From CAINVV01 sp964528535 (GTDB taxonomy: Bacteria > Bacteroidota > Bacteroidia > Bacteroidales > Prolixibacteraceae): a stretch of 62,267 bases of DNA. Both the position numbers and the translations under genes were made by a program. Positions 35,554-44,726 of this stretch are shown piece after piece. The notes below the pieces were generated by a model that saw only the letters and a program-made list of their open reading frames with translations, was not told where the DNA came from and did not search any database. The stretch is taken from assembly GCA_964528535.1 (NCBI GenBank), contig CAZGSQ010000008.1, positions 1 to 62,267 on the forward strand, given 5' to 3'. Position 1 is the stretch's first letter; every line of letters starts with the position of its first letter.

Positions 35554-36278
35554 TCTGTCCGCGAGTTGGAAGGAAAGATATTTTTAGTAGGTATGGTTGC
35601 CACAAAATCCTTCAGGTAGAACGGTTCATAATAGGCCACATCCTTAAAATTTCCGCATTCAAAAGCCGATTCAGCAAGTACTGTCATGTAATCTGCGGAA
35701 GTAGTAATATTTTCGAGGAAGTAGGCATTGGGATGTTGTATGGTCATTTTACATTTATCGGCACCATTGCCAAAAAACAGTACTTTTTGATGTTGCAGAA
35801 AGTCCAGAAAAGAGAGGTGGTCGACGATATCTGCCTGGATAGGTCTGACATTTAATAAATTATGGTTGTAAATGGCGGCAAATACCTCCATTCTTCTGGC
35901 ATCTATCATGGGACAAAAAAGCATATTTTGCACTGTTTCTGGTTCAACCCGGGTCGTGTTTTGAATGACATGATGTGCCATGGCCTCCAGGGAAGGAATG
36001 GCGATAAGAGGTTTTCCGGTTGCATAACAGAGTCCCTTTGCCGTGGAGACCCCAATTCTCAGTCCGGTATAGGAACCCGGACCACCTGAAACTGCTACTG
36101 CATCGAGTTGGTTGAAGGCCAGATTTTTTTCTTTCATCACCGCTTCAACGAAACCGGCAAGAAGCATGGCATGGTTCCTTCCACTTTTGTCCTCTCTTCC
36201 GGCAATCCGGATGCCATCTGCCGAAAGGGCCACGGAACATACTTCAGTTGAAGTTTCTAAACAAAGAATTAAGCCCAC
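35550..36278 (-). CDS. tsaB: tRNA threonylcarbamoyladenosine biosynthesis protein TsaB
   Basis: Partner of TsaD in making the t6A37 modification of ANN-decoding tRNAs. It has the ASKHA-type fold with ILCLETSTEVCSVAL at the N-terminus and the family signature VSGGPGSYTGLRIGVSTAKGL (~residues 62-82), followed by PLIAIPSLEAMA. The 242-residue length is normal for TsaB and too short for TsaD. It heads a run with two glycosyltransferases and a methyltransferase and is divergent from a LytTR regulator gene. Confidence 0.93.
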   Translation of the reverse strand: MGLILCLETSTEVCSVALSADGIRIAGREDKSGRNHAMLLAGFVEAVMKEKNLAFNQLDAVAVSGGPGSYTGLRIGVSTAKGLCYATGKPLIAIPSLEAMAHHVIQNTTRVEPETVQNMLFCPMIDARRMEVFAAIYNHNLLNVRPIQADIVDHLSFLDFLQHQKVLFFGNGADKCKMTIQHPNAYFLENITTSADYMTVLAESAFECGNFKDVAYYEPFYLKDFVATIPTKNIFPSNSRTE

Positions 36279-36462
36279 TGATTTTTTTTACAAATATCTG
36301 AAATAATATGTAAATTGTGATTTTTTAAAAATATATTCCTTTGTGCAAATCCTTTTGGCTGTTTGTTTGTTTAGTGATTACGATTAGAAGTAGAAGAGAG
36401 GTTTTTGTAACCTTTACAGAAAGGTCGAGGAATTAAAAAATTAATTAGTTGAAAATTTAGCT

Positions 36463-37218
36463 ATGGTAAAGGCAGTAATTATAGACGATGACCACATCTC
36501 CCGGATGGTTTTGAGAGAGATCCTGAAAAAGACAATAGGAAATGTTGAGTTGCTTGGGGAGGCAGGATCCGTTGATGAAGGGGTTAAATTGATTGAGAGT
36601 GTACAGCCGGACGTGATTTTTCTGGACATCAGCATGCCCGATGGAACTGGATTTGATTTGCTGGATAAAATCAAGAAAGTTGATTTCAAGATTATTTTTA
36701 TCACGGCATACAGTGAATTTGCCATCAAGGCTTTCAAGTATTCGGCTTTCGATTATATTGTAAAACCAATTAACATACAGGAACTTACAAAGGCAATCGA
36801 AAGGATTCCGAAGATCAAGAAAATCAACAACAAATTTGCCGTAAATGCGCTTAGGTCAAACCTGGTCCCGGTAGGAGACAGCGGATCAAAAACCATTGCA
36901 CTGCCCGACCAGAATGGATTTGCCATTGTGGTGGTGGATGATATTGTGAGGTGTGAAGGGCTTCGAAACTATACGCGGATCATCTTCAATGAAGAACCAG
37001 AGAAGGTGGTAAGCAGAACATTGTTGGAGTTTGAGAATCTTCTCACGCCGCTTGGTTTCATCCGCATTCACCGCAGTCACCTGGTGAATTTGGTGAATGT
37101 AGTGCATTACATCAAGGCCAACGGTGGGATGGTTGAGTTGAGAACAGGGGAGCAGTTGAAAGTTTCGCCCAAATACAAGGACAATCTTCTCAACAAACTT
37201 CTGTACAATAAACTGTGA
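36463..37218 (+). CDS. LytTR-family two-component response regulator
   Basis: A 251-residue transcription regulator. The receiver domain (~1-120) has the acidic pocket DDD (residues 8-10), the phospho-acceptor Asp55 in IFLDISMPDGTGFDLL, a Thr/Ala switch (FITAYSEFAIKAF) and the conserved Lys in DYIVKPI. The LytTR DNA-binding domain (~150-251) shows DIVRCEGLRNYTRIIF and FIRIHRSHLVNLVNVVHY. No sensor kinase is adjacent (the usual LytS/YehU-type partner is missing), so it is an orphan here. Its stop lies 9 bp from the end of the convergent glycogen operon; a regulatory link is not shown. Confidence 0.92.
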   Translation: MVKAVIIDDDHISRMVLREILKKTIGNVELLGEAGSVDEGVKLIESVQPDVIFLDISMPDGTGFDLLDKIKKVDFKIIFITAYSEFAIKAFKYSAFDYIVKPINIQELTKAIERIPKIKKINNKFAVNALRSNLVPVGDSGSKTIALPDQNGFAIVVVDDIVRCEGLRNYTRIIFNEEPEKVVSRTLLEFENLLTPLGFIRIHRSHLVNLVNVVHYIKANGGMVELRTGEQLKVSPKYKDNLLNKLLYNKL

Positions 37219-37227
37219 TATATTTGC

Positions 37228-39822
37228 TTAGAGCCATTTGAGCAGCCGGAAGTCCTGACGGTTGGGAAGTGCCTTGTTCTTGGCATACATCCTCAAACCA
37301 TAGTTGTAGATGCCAGGCTTTTTCAGCGTTAATTGCAGCGAATAACGCGTCAGTCCATCCACCGGTTTTTCGGAGGTGAAGTCATGTTTTTCGACGAAGC
37401 GTGGCTGATCGTTTCCTGTTGCCACTATCAGTTCTATCCCAATTTCTCCCGGAGCGAGACCTTTCAGGTCGAGTGTGACCACCGATGGATAGGCAATTCC
37501 CATTTCGTAAGTATTGGTAATGCCGTCTGAAATCTGAATATTTTTCACTTCTATGGTATTCCATACCTCAAGAATCTTGGCTTTCCAGGCAGCCATCTCT
37601 TTGGCTTTTTGGAAATTGTCGGATTTCAGGAGTGTGGTTCTTTCGGACTGTGGAAGGTAATACCTTGTAAAGTAATCTTTCATCATCCTTTTTGTCGTAA
37701 AAAGGGGAACTACTTCGGCGAATGTATTTTTGATGAAATCGACCCAGAGTACCGGGATGTTCTTGTCATTCCGGTAATAGTAAGCAGGTACCACCTCATT
37801 TTCGAGAATTCCATAGATGGCTTCCGAGTCGAGTTCATCCTGCAGTTCGGGAATATCAAACGAGTTCTCGAGTGGCAGGGCCCATCCGGCATCCTGTTTG
37901 TAACCTTCCACCCACCAGCCGTCGAGGACCGAAAAGTGCAGCGTACCATTCATAACCCCCTTTTCGCCGGAAGTTCCGGATGCCTCCAGGGGACGGGTTG
38001 GGGTATTCATCCAGACATCGCAACCCTGAACCAGCATTTTGGCAATGTTCATGTCGTAGTTCTGAATGAAGAGGATTCGGCCAATAAATTCAGGCCTTTT
38101 TGAGATGTCGATGATGTACTTGATCAGATCCTGTCCGGCCTTGTCGGCAGGATGTGCCTTGCCGGCAAAGAGAAACTGAACTGGACGATCGGGATTGTTG
38201 ATAATCTTTGCCAACCTGTCCAAGTCCCTGAAGAGGAGGTGTGCCCGCTTGTAGGTCGCAAAACGTCTGGCGAAACCAATTGTTAAGGCCTTTGGATTTA
38301 ACTTTGAGATTGCCTCTGAAATGTACTTTGGGTTTTCGTTTCTCTGAATGTGAATGTCGGTAAAACGTCTTTTGATGTATTCAATTAACTGCTCACGAAG
38401 TTTGGATTTGGTATCCCATATTAGTTTGTCCTGGACCTTGTAAATATTACGCCAGGCGCGCAGCTCGCCACCTTCTTCGTATTCGTGGATATCGTCGGCC
38501 ATCTCCTCGGCCGAGAGGATCTGGTCGTGCACCACCTTCCAGTCTGGAGCTGCCCAGGTAGGATAATGAACTCCATTGGTAACATAACCGATGTTGTCCA
38601 GTTCTTCAGGAAGGAATCCCCTGTAGAGTTCACTCAGCAACTGTTTGCTCACATCACCGTGAAGCTTGCTCACCCCATTGATCTCCTGAGATAAATTGGC
38701 AGCGAGAAAACTCATGTTGAACCTTTCTTCGTTGCTGCCTGCTTTCCCAAGAAGCATCAGCTCATCCATCGTGATTCCCAATTGGTTGGCAATTGGATCC
38801 ATGTAGGATTTGAAAAGATTATCTGGAAAGGAGTCGTGTCCTGCCGGAACTGGCGTATGGGTCGTAAAAAGGGTAGAGGCCCTGACAATCTCCTTGGCTT
38901 CGGAATAGGCCAGATTGGATTGATTTTTTATGAGGAAGATGCGTTCGAGTCCGATGAAAGCGGCATGACCCTCGTTGCAATGGTAGATATCTGATTGAAT
39001 GCCAATTTTTTCCAGTGCCCTGATGCCGCCCAGACCCAATACCATCTCTTGTTTGAGACGATTTTCATTGTCACCTCCGTACAAATGGTGGGTGATAGAC
39101 CTGTCCTGATCGAGGTTTCCTTCATAATCTGTATCGAGCAGGTAAAGCATGACATTGCCAACGTTGACATACCAGACTCTCACATACACTACACGATCAG
39201 GCATTTGTATCTCTACGGTAATCCATTCTCCTTTTTCGTCGAGTGCAGGCTGGATGGGTATTTTAGAAAAATGCTCGGGTTCGTAGTTGGCCATCTGCTC
39301 GCCATTGGTTGAAATGACCTGCTTGAAATAGCCATATCGGTAAAGCAGCCCAACTGCCGTCATGTCGACTTTTGAGTCGCTGGCCTCCTTCAGATAATCG
39401 CCTGCGAGTACGCCCAATCCGCCGGAATAGATTTTAAGACTGGAGTGAAGCCCGAACTCCATGCTGAAATAGGCAATTTTTGGTCCGCGTAATTTTTTTC
39501 GTTCCTTCAGATATTTGTTGAACTGATGCAGCACAGATTTCATTCTGAGGATGAAGGACTCATCCGATTTCAGTTCCTGAAAACGATCGTGGCTGGTCTG
39601 CTCGAGCAGAATGATGGGATTGTGTTCACATTTTTCCCAAATAAGTGGATCAATTTCATTGAAAAGTGACCTGGCATCAACGTTCCATACCCACCAAAGA
39701 TTGCGGGAAATGGTGCGGAGCGATGCCAACTCTGCCGGAAGGGCCGATTCGACGATGATTTTTTTCCAGGTAGGATTGCTATTCTCGGGTTGCCTCAGAT
39801 TTTTGAAATAAGTCTCTTCCAT
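37228..39822 (-). CDS. glgP: alpha-glucan (glycogen) phosphorylase, GT35
   Basis: Releases glucose 1-phosphate from the non-reducing ends of glycogen using phosphate and PLP. The N-terminus carries the DUF3417-type region (LRTISRNLWWVWNVDARSLFNEIDP), then YFSMEFGLHSSLKIYSGGLGVLAGDYLK and HCNEGHAAF. The PLP lysine lies in the short-type motif PLEASGTSGEKGVMNGTLHFSVLDGWW (~residues 620-646). The 864-residue sequence is of the actinobacterial/Bacteroidetes GlgP subtype rather than the E. coli MalP/GlgP type. About 100 C-terminal residues form a beta-rich extra domain. It is the last gene of the four-gene glycogen operon. Confidence 0.94.
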   Translation of the reverse strand: MEETYFKNLRQPENSNPTWKKIIVESALPAELASLRTISRNLWWVWNVDARSLFNEIDPLIWEKCEHNPIILLEQTSHDRFQELKSDESFILRMKSVLHQFNKYLKERKKLRGPKIAYFSMEFGLHSSLKIYSGGLGVLAGDYLKEASDSKVDMTAVGLLYRYGYFKQVISTNGEQMANYEPEHFSKIPIQPALDEKGEWITVEIQMPDRVVYVRVWYVNVGNVMLYLLDTDYEGNLDQDRSITHHLYGGDNENRLKQEMVLGLGGIRALEKIGIQSDIYHCNEGHAAFIGLERIFLIKNQSNLAYSEAKEIVRASTLFTTHTPVPAGHDSFPDNLFKSYMDPIANQLGITMDELMLLGKAGSNEERFNMSFLAANLSQEINGVSKLHGDVSKQLLSELYRGFLPEELDNIGYVTNGVHYPTWAAPDWKVVHDQILSAEEMADDIHEYEEGGELRAWRNIYKVQDKLIWDTKSKLREQLIEYIKRRFTDIHIQRNENPKYISEAISKLNPKALTIGFARRFATYKRAHLLFRDLDRLAKIINNPDRPVQFLFAGKAHPADKAGQDLIKYIIDISKRPEFIGRILFIQNYDMNIAKMLVQGCDVWMNTPTRPLEASGTSGEKGVMNGTLHFSVLDGWWVEGYKQDAGWALPLENSFDIPELQDELDSEAIYGILENEVVPAYYYRNDKNIPVLWVDFIKNTFAEVVPLFTTKRMMKDYFTRYYLPQSERTTLLKSDNFQKAKEMAAWKAKILEVWNTIEVKNIQISDGITNTYEMGIAYPSVVTLDLKGLAPGEIGIELIVATGNDQPRFVEKHDFTSEKPVDGLTRYSLQLTLKKPGIYNYGLRMYAKNKALPNRQDFRLLKWL

Positions 39823-39968
39823 TCTATCAAATAATTAGCTCAATGAACACTGCCATGGTGTCATTTATTGAATTGCAATGATACCAAATTCAGTGAACTT
39901 TTTAACCAAATGGGGCTTATTTTCTATCCCGATGGATTAATTATAACATTTTCTTCACATTACGCCCC

Positions 39969-41348
39969 CTATTTGGAAGTGGTCTTTTTTGAAGTAATTG
40001 GTTTTGGTTCAACCTTCACGGGCACCTTAACCTTAGGCTTTACGGCACCGGGCAACGGTTTCCTGAGTTTCTTGAGTTCAAGCTCTGCCTCCTCCAATTT
40101 CTTGTTTTTCTCATCAATGGAACTCCTCAGCCTGGTAATTTCAGATTCATTTTCATTTTGTGGGACCAGAACATTCAGACGAAGTGTAAAATCACTCAGC
40201 ACATTCATGAAATTGATGAAAGCTTCATAGGGATTTCCATATGGATTGAAAAATTTATGTACTTCACCATCCGAGAAAAACTTGGTACACATGTAATAGA
40301 GATGGTCATTGGATTGAAGATAGAGCCAGTCTTTTTGAATCTGAGGGCAATCACATAATTTGACCCGCTCCTTAATGGCATAGAGGTGGTTAAAGGCCTC
40401 TTTTTGCAGTTCATTGCCCAGCCAAGCCGAGAGGTCTCTCTCCTCATCGGCCCAGGAGATGGGATGAAGAACATGTACGGCAGAAACGGGTTGTAGGGCT
40501 GCTGCAGCCTCGCTGGGGGTTGAGAAAGTAAGCTCTTTGGTTTTCAGGATCATCTCCGGCAGACTCTCAAGAAAATTAAATATACCTGTATTTTTCTTTT
40601 GTATCTCACCGAAAGTCTCATAATTCAGGAAGATGTTGACTATCTCTTCTTTCTTGGGAAGATCCACCAACCAGTTGGTCATCTTGGTAGCAGTAAGCGG
40701 ATATTCACTCCAGTTGGCATTTGAAAAACGGAAAGAGAGGTCATCGCTGAGCCGGTAGTTGCGCATGAGTACCTTTTGTCTTGGATTCAAAGCGTTACAA
40801 TACAGATAGTTGGGACTCTTCCAGCCGAGAATGTGTTTGGCCCCTTCTGTTAGAACTGTTTCAAAGCCCATGCGATAGATCAGGTCGCCAAGTTCGTCTG
40901 AATAGATCAATTCAGAATTTCTAAAGACTTTTGGCTTTTGACCAAAATATTGTTCTATCAAATCGTCGTGGGCTTTTACCTGTTTGGCAAACAATTGCTC
41001 GTCGACGAGTGATACCAGCGAATTGGCATAGGTTCCTGACAGGAACTCTACTGCACCGGTATTGGCCAATTCTTTGAAAGATTCAATTACATCGGGAGCA
41101 TACAACCTGAACTGATCGAGTGCAACACCCGAAATGGAAAAGGAGACTTTGAATTTTCCTTTGAATTTCCTGATCTGTTTCAGCAGGATATTGTTGGCGG
41201 GCAGATAGCAATTGTCTGCGATCTTGCGCAGGATTGTCTCGTTGGCATAGTCATCGTAATAATAGGAATCATTTCCGATATCGAAAAAGCGATACTTGCG
41301 GTAACGGAAGGGTTGATGAATCTGAAAATTTAGGCAGACTGTCTTCAT
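39969..41348 (-). CDS. glycoside hydrolase family 57 (alpha-amylase / glucanotransferase type)
   Basis: A 459-residue GH57 enzyme acting on alpha-1,4-glucan in the cytoplasm (no signal peptide). Conserved segments include LNFQIHQPFRYRKYRFFDIG at the N-terminus, VSFSISGVALDQF, the region with the probable nucleophile Glu (FRNSELIYSDELGDL, ~residue 145) and an Asp-containing stretch around YETFGEIQ. Unusually, the last ~60 residues form a charged coiled-coil (RLRSSIDEKNKKLEEAELELKKL) followed by a Pro/Lys/Val-rich tail, which is not part of the catalytic fold. Its gene lies 24 bp after the GT4 synthase gene. Confidence 0.9.
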   Translation of the reverse strand: MKTVCLNFQIHQPFRYRKYRFFDIGNDSYYYDDYANETILRKIADNCYLPANNILLKQIRKFKGKFKVSFSISGVALDQFRLYAPDVIESFKELANTGAVEFLSGTYANSLVSLVDEQLFAKQVKAHDDLIEQYFGQKPKVFRNSELIYSDELGDLIYRMGFETVLTEGAKHILGWKSPNYLYCNALNPRQKVLMRNYRLSDDLSFRFSNANWSEYPLTATKMTNWLVDLPKKEEIVNIFLNYETFGEIQKKNTGIFNFLESLPEMILKTKELTFSTPSEAAAALQPVSAVHVLHPISWADEERDLSAWLGNELQKEAFNHLYAIKERVKLCDCPQIQKDWLYLQSNDHLYYMCTKFFSDGEVHKFFNPYGNPYEAFINFMNVLSDFTLRLNVLVPQNENESEITRLRSSIDEKNKKLEEAELELKKLRKPLPGAVKPKVKVPVKVEPKPITSKKTTSK

Positions 41349-41372
41349 GGTATGGGCTATTATCGATGTGAT

Positions 41373-42662
41373 TTATCTGATTGCTTTTTTATATACTTCC
41401 CGAACATGCGCTGCAGAATGTTTCCATTGCAGGCTATCGACCTCTACCCTGCCAAATTTTTTGAACATGGCAGGTAAGGCAGGGTATTTGATGATGCCAT
41501 AAATGGCATCCGCCATGGCGTTGATGTCCCAGAAATCAACTTTAATGGCATGGGTAAGAATTTCGGCTACGCCTGATTGTTTCGAAATGATCACCGGTAC
41601 ATCTGTCATCATGGCTTCCAGTGGTGAAATGCCAAATGGCTCGGATACAGAAGGCATGACATAGACATCGCTCATGCGGAACATGTCAAAAACATCATCT
41701 CCGTGCAAGAAGCCTGTAAAATGGAATCTGTCCGAAATACCGAGCCTGGCAGTACGTCTGATCATCTTCTCCATCATGTCGCCGCTACCGGCCATTACAA
41801 ACCTGACATTTTTGGTCCGTTTCAAGACCTGATAGGCGGCTTCGATGAAATATTCGGGTCCTTTCTGCAGGGTAATTCTCCCCAAAAAAGTGACGATTTT
41901 ATCGTCGATCCCTCTTTTAAATTCTTCGGTATCTTTGTTTTCAACGGGTTCTACCGCATTGTACACAGTTGTAATTTTACCAGGATGGATGCCATATTTT
42001 TCAATAACGATCTTTTTGGTCAGGTTGCTGACCGTGATAATCTGGTCTGCGACTTCCATTCCTTCCCGTTCAATTGCATAGACTTTTGGGTTGACACTCC
42101 CTCCACTTCTGTCGAAGTCGGTGGCATGTACATGGATCACAAGAGGTTTCCCACTGACCCGTTTGGCTGCAATGCCGGCAGGATAGGCCAACCAGTCGTG
42201 GGCGTGGATCACGTCAAAATCGTATTCCCGGCCAATGTATTCGGCTACAATCGCATAATTGGCAATCTCTTCGAGCAGGTTGGCACCATATTTACCGGAG
42301 AAGGGAATCTTTCCCTGAACGTCAGTCTGTACAAACCTTGTGGAAGAGGAGAGCCTTTGCTGAGTCAGTTGCCAGAACTCTTCGGGATCGGCATAAGGAA
42401 TCAGATTGGATTGAACCTCGGTAAGGTCAATCTGCTGTTCACTGTCGTTTACGAACACATGCTTGCGCGTGATGGTGATCTCATTGGCGCCAATAATTTT
42501 GCTCACTGCCGTATCGTCCTCATCGCCATAAGCCTTTGGTACTACAAAAAGTACCTCAATATCTTCGAACTGCGCCAACCCTCTGGTCAAGCCGAAACTC
42601 GCTGTACCCAACCCACCGCTTATATGAGGAGGGAACTCCCATCCAAACATCAATACCTTCAT
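41373..42662 (-). CDS. glycogen synthase-like glycosyltransferase (GT4)
   Basis: A 429-residue GT-B enzyme opening with MKVLMFGWEFPPHISGGLGTASFGLTRGL. That opening resembles the K-x-G-G-L nucleotide-sugar motif of glycogen synthases and GT4/GT5 transferases. The middle shows DVIHAHDWLAYPAG and VIHVHATDFDRSGG. The C-terminal donor domain has VTFLGRITLQKGPEYFIEAA and MPSVSEPFGISPLEAMMTDVPVIISKQSG (EX7E). In the setting of debranching enzyme, GH57 and phosphorylase genes it is the probable chain-elongating enzyme. Whether it uses UDP- or ADP-glucose is not evident; no glgC is in the window. Confidence 0.9.
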   Translation of the reverse strand: MKVLMFGWEFPPHISGGLGTASFGLTRGLAQFEDIEVLFVVPKAYGDEDDTAVSKIIGANEITITRKHVFVNDSEQQIDLTEVQSNLIPYADPEEFWQLTQQRLSSSTRFVQTDVQGKIPFSGKYGANLLEEIANYAIVAEYIGREYDFDVIHAHDWLAYPAGIAAKRVSGKPLVIHVHATDFDRSGGSVNPKVYAIEREGMEVADQIITVSNLTKKIVIEKYGIHPGKITTVYNAVEPVENKDTEEFKRGIDDKIVTFLGRITLQKGPEYFIEAAYQVLKRTKNVRFVMAGSGDMMEKMIRRTARLGISDRFHFTGFLHGDDVFDMFRMSDVYVMPSVSEPFGISPLEAMMTDVPVIISKQSGVAEILTHAIKVDFWDINAMADAIYGIIKYPALPAMFKKFGRVEVDSLQWKHSAAHVREVYKKAIR

Positions 42663-42675
42663 ATCTTTGGTTTAG

Positions 42676-44634
42676 TTAGCTTTTGATTCTGTTTTCATCC
42701 TCAAATTTTTCTATCAGCGAAGTGGCCATGATTACCGCAGCCACGTTCCATGCCTGCGAAATGGAGCCTTTTGCAGTGTGCGGAGGATTTCCCTCGTAAG
42801 CTTCAGAGAGCGTGCCGATACAATTTTCGGACATCTCATTTTTAAACCCTTCCAGGCAATTTTTAGCGAATGAAAGTCCGCCGGCTTTGTGAATTTCGAG
42901 GTAAGTCTTCACGAAAGGATAGATCAGGAAGGGATAGGCAGTGCCCTGGTGGGCTGCTTCCGAATAGTCATCGGCACGTTCTCCGGAGAAGCCCTTGTAG
43001 GAGGCATCCTCAGGGGTGAGGGTCCGGATACCGACAGGCGTTAGAAGTTTGTTGCGTACGGTACTGATGATGATCTTCTTCTGGACGCGGGAAAGTGGCG
43101 AAAAGTCGAATGAGACGGCCAAAAGCATGTTGGGCCTTATCGACCAGTCCGTAAAATCGCCATCCACACAATCGGCCAATTGATTCTTTTCTTCGCACCA
43201 GAAGAGCGAAAGGAAGGATTCGCCTATTTGTGCGGGTAGTTCTTTCCACTCCTTCACGAAGGATTTGTCGCCGGATGCTCCGGCAATTTGGAGGGCAAAA
43301 CAGACTGCATTGTACCAGGCTGCATTGATCTCAACGGTCATTCCTCCGCGTTGTGTAACCGGTTGTCCATCCTTGTATTCGTCCATCCAGGTGAGTGCAA
43401 CCCCCTCTTGTTTGGCAGAGATCAGAAAATTCTCAGCCATCCTGATGTTGAAATCAGTACCTTCACGGTAGTGATTCAGAATCTCTTTCAGATACTTGCC
43501 ATAAGTTTTCCAGATCTCGCTGGCAGGCTTTATTTTTGCAAATTCCTGAAGCGCAGGAAAGACCAAAAGAGGTGCATCGGCGGCGTCGCACAAACTCTCT
43601 TGCCCGGCATATTTGGGCAAAAGCCCTTTGTGCAATCGTTTCAGATTGGTTTGAAGGACTGCCTCAAAATTGTTTACGTCGCCACGGGTGAGGAAAATCC
43701 CAGGTAGGGCTACAAGCGTCTGCCTTGTAATGGATTCATACCAGGGATAGCCAGCAATCAAATCTTTTCCATCCTTTCGTTCCCACAAAAATTGCAATCC
43801 CGAGTTGTTCAGACAGTTGATGAAGGAGTCTCTCGGAATGCGTAATTTTTTCTCGCTCTCGTAAAGTTTCAGGAAAGCAGCCGGTTTTTGCAACGAGGTG
43901 GAGGCGCAGAAAAAGACCGACTCCCCTTTTTTGATGGAGACCTCAAAATATCCCGGTACAAAAAGATCCTCCTGAAATTCGTATCCCCGCTCTTGCTCCC
44001 TGATGTATTCGATGTTCTTGTACCAATCCGGTACAGCTACAAAATCGCACTCTTTCGACAACTGCATGTAAAAATCGGGATAACCTTCATAGAGGTTCAT
44101 CTTGATTCCATTGGCTACTTGCGAATATTTTGAATTGGCATAAAGGTTGGCTTTGCTGAGTGCGTGAACATTCCGGAAGGCGAGAAATGGCTTGAACCGC
44201 AATTTCGTCGGACTGTTTGCCTCTTCCAGCGTGTATTTTACAAGAAGCTGATTTTCATGCTCGACCAACAGCCGGGTTCTTGAAAGAACCACTCCCCCAA
44301 CGCGGTAAGTGTGTTTCTGGATCGTGTCGAACTCAAATTTTCGAATGTATTTGTGTCCCTTTGGCTCATAAAAATCGCCGGGAAATTTGTGTATGCCAAG
44401 GTTGAAATGGGCCTCATGCTGGATGACTGATTCATCCAGGGAGGAGAGCAGCACATGTTTGCCTCCATCCAGCTCATCCAAACGAACGACCAGTAAACCA
44501 TGGTATTTACGCGTATTGCATCCCGCCAGGGTAGTCGAGGAATAGGCTCCTGCACGGTTGGTACGCAAGGTTTCGCGTTCCAGTGAATAGGATAAATTGA
44601 CCAGTTTGTCTTTATCAAAATTCAGATATCCCAT
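42676..44634 (-). CDS. glycogen debranching enzyme (amylo-alpha-1,6-glucosidase)
   Basis: A 652-residue enzyme of the archaeal/bacterial GDE type (GH133-like). The N-terminal beta-domain (~1-280) begins FDKDKLVNLSYSLERETLRTNRAGAYSSTTLAGCNTRKYHGLLVV, a GDE_N signature. The C-terminal (alpha/alpha)6 barrel (~290-645) contains LIAGYPWYESITRQTLVALPG, LTWMDEYKDGQPVTQRGGMTVEINAAWYNA with putative catalytic acids, and GERADDYSEAAHQGTAYPFL. It removes alpha-1,6 branches and is the first gene of the operon, 13 bp before the GT4 gene. Confidence 0.93.
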   Translation of the reverse strand: MGYLNFDKDKLVNLSYSLERETLRTNRAGAYSSTTLAGCNTRKYHGLLVVRLDELDGGKHVLLSSLDESVIQHEAHFNLGIHKFPGDFYEPKGHKYIRKFEFDTIQKHTYRVGGVVLSRTRLLVEHENQLLVKYTLEEANSPTKLRFKPFLAFRNVHALSKANLYANSKYSQVANGIKMNLYEGYPDFYMQLSKECDFVAVPDWYKNIEYIREQERGYEFQEDLFVPGYFEVSIKKGESVFFCASTSLQKPAAFLKLYESEKKLRIPRDSFINCLNNSGLQFLWERKDGKDLIAGYPWYESITRQTLVALPGIFLTRGDVNNFEAVLQTNLKRLHKGLLPKYAGQESLCDAADAPLLVFPALQEFAKIKPASEIWKTYGKYLKEILNHYREGTDFNIRMAENFLISAKQEGVALTWMDEYKDGQPVTQRGGMTVEINAAWYNAVCFALQIAGASGDKSFVKEWKELPAQIGESFLSLFWCEEKNQLADCVDGDFTDWSIRPNMLLAVSFDFSPLSRVQKKIIISTVRNKLLTPVGIRTLTPEDASYKGFSGERADDYSEAAHQGTAYPFLIYPFVKTYLEIHKAGGLSFAKNCLEGFKNEMSENCIGTLSEAYEGNPPHTAKGSISQAWNVAAVIMATSLIEKFEDENRIKS

Positions 44635-44726
44635 ATTGATGAACTATTAGAAATTGAAATGTCGGAAATTATAATAAAATCCACGGAGATCGGTTAAAAA
44701 TAAGTAAAGCTTTGGTTAAAAAAAAT

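Noticed and set aside
41703..42686. 327-codon plus-strand frame over the glycogen synthase gene
   Set aside because: Antisense to a gene with clear GT4 motifs; no independent start signal or domain.
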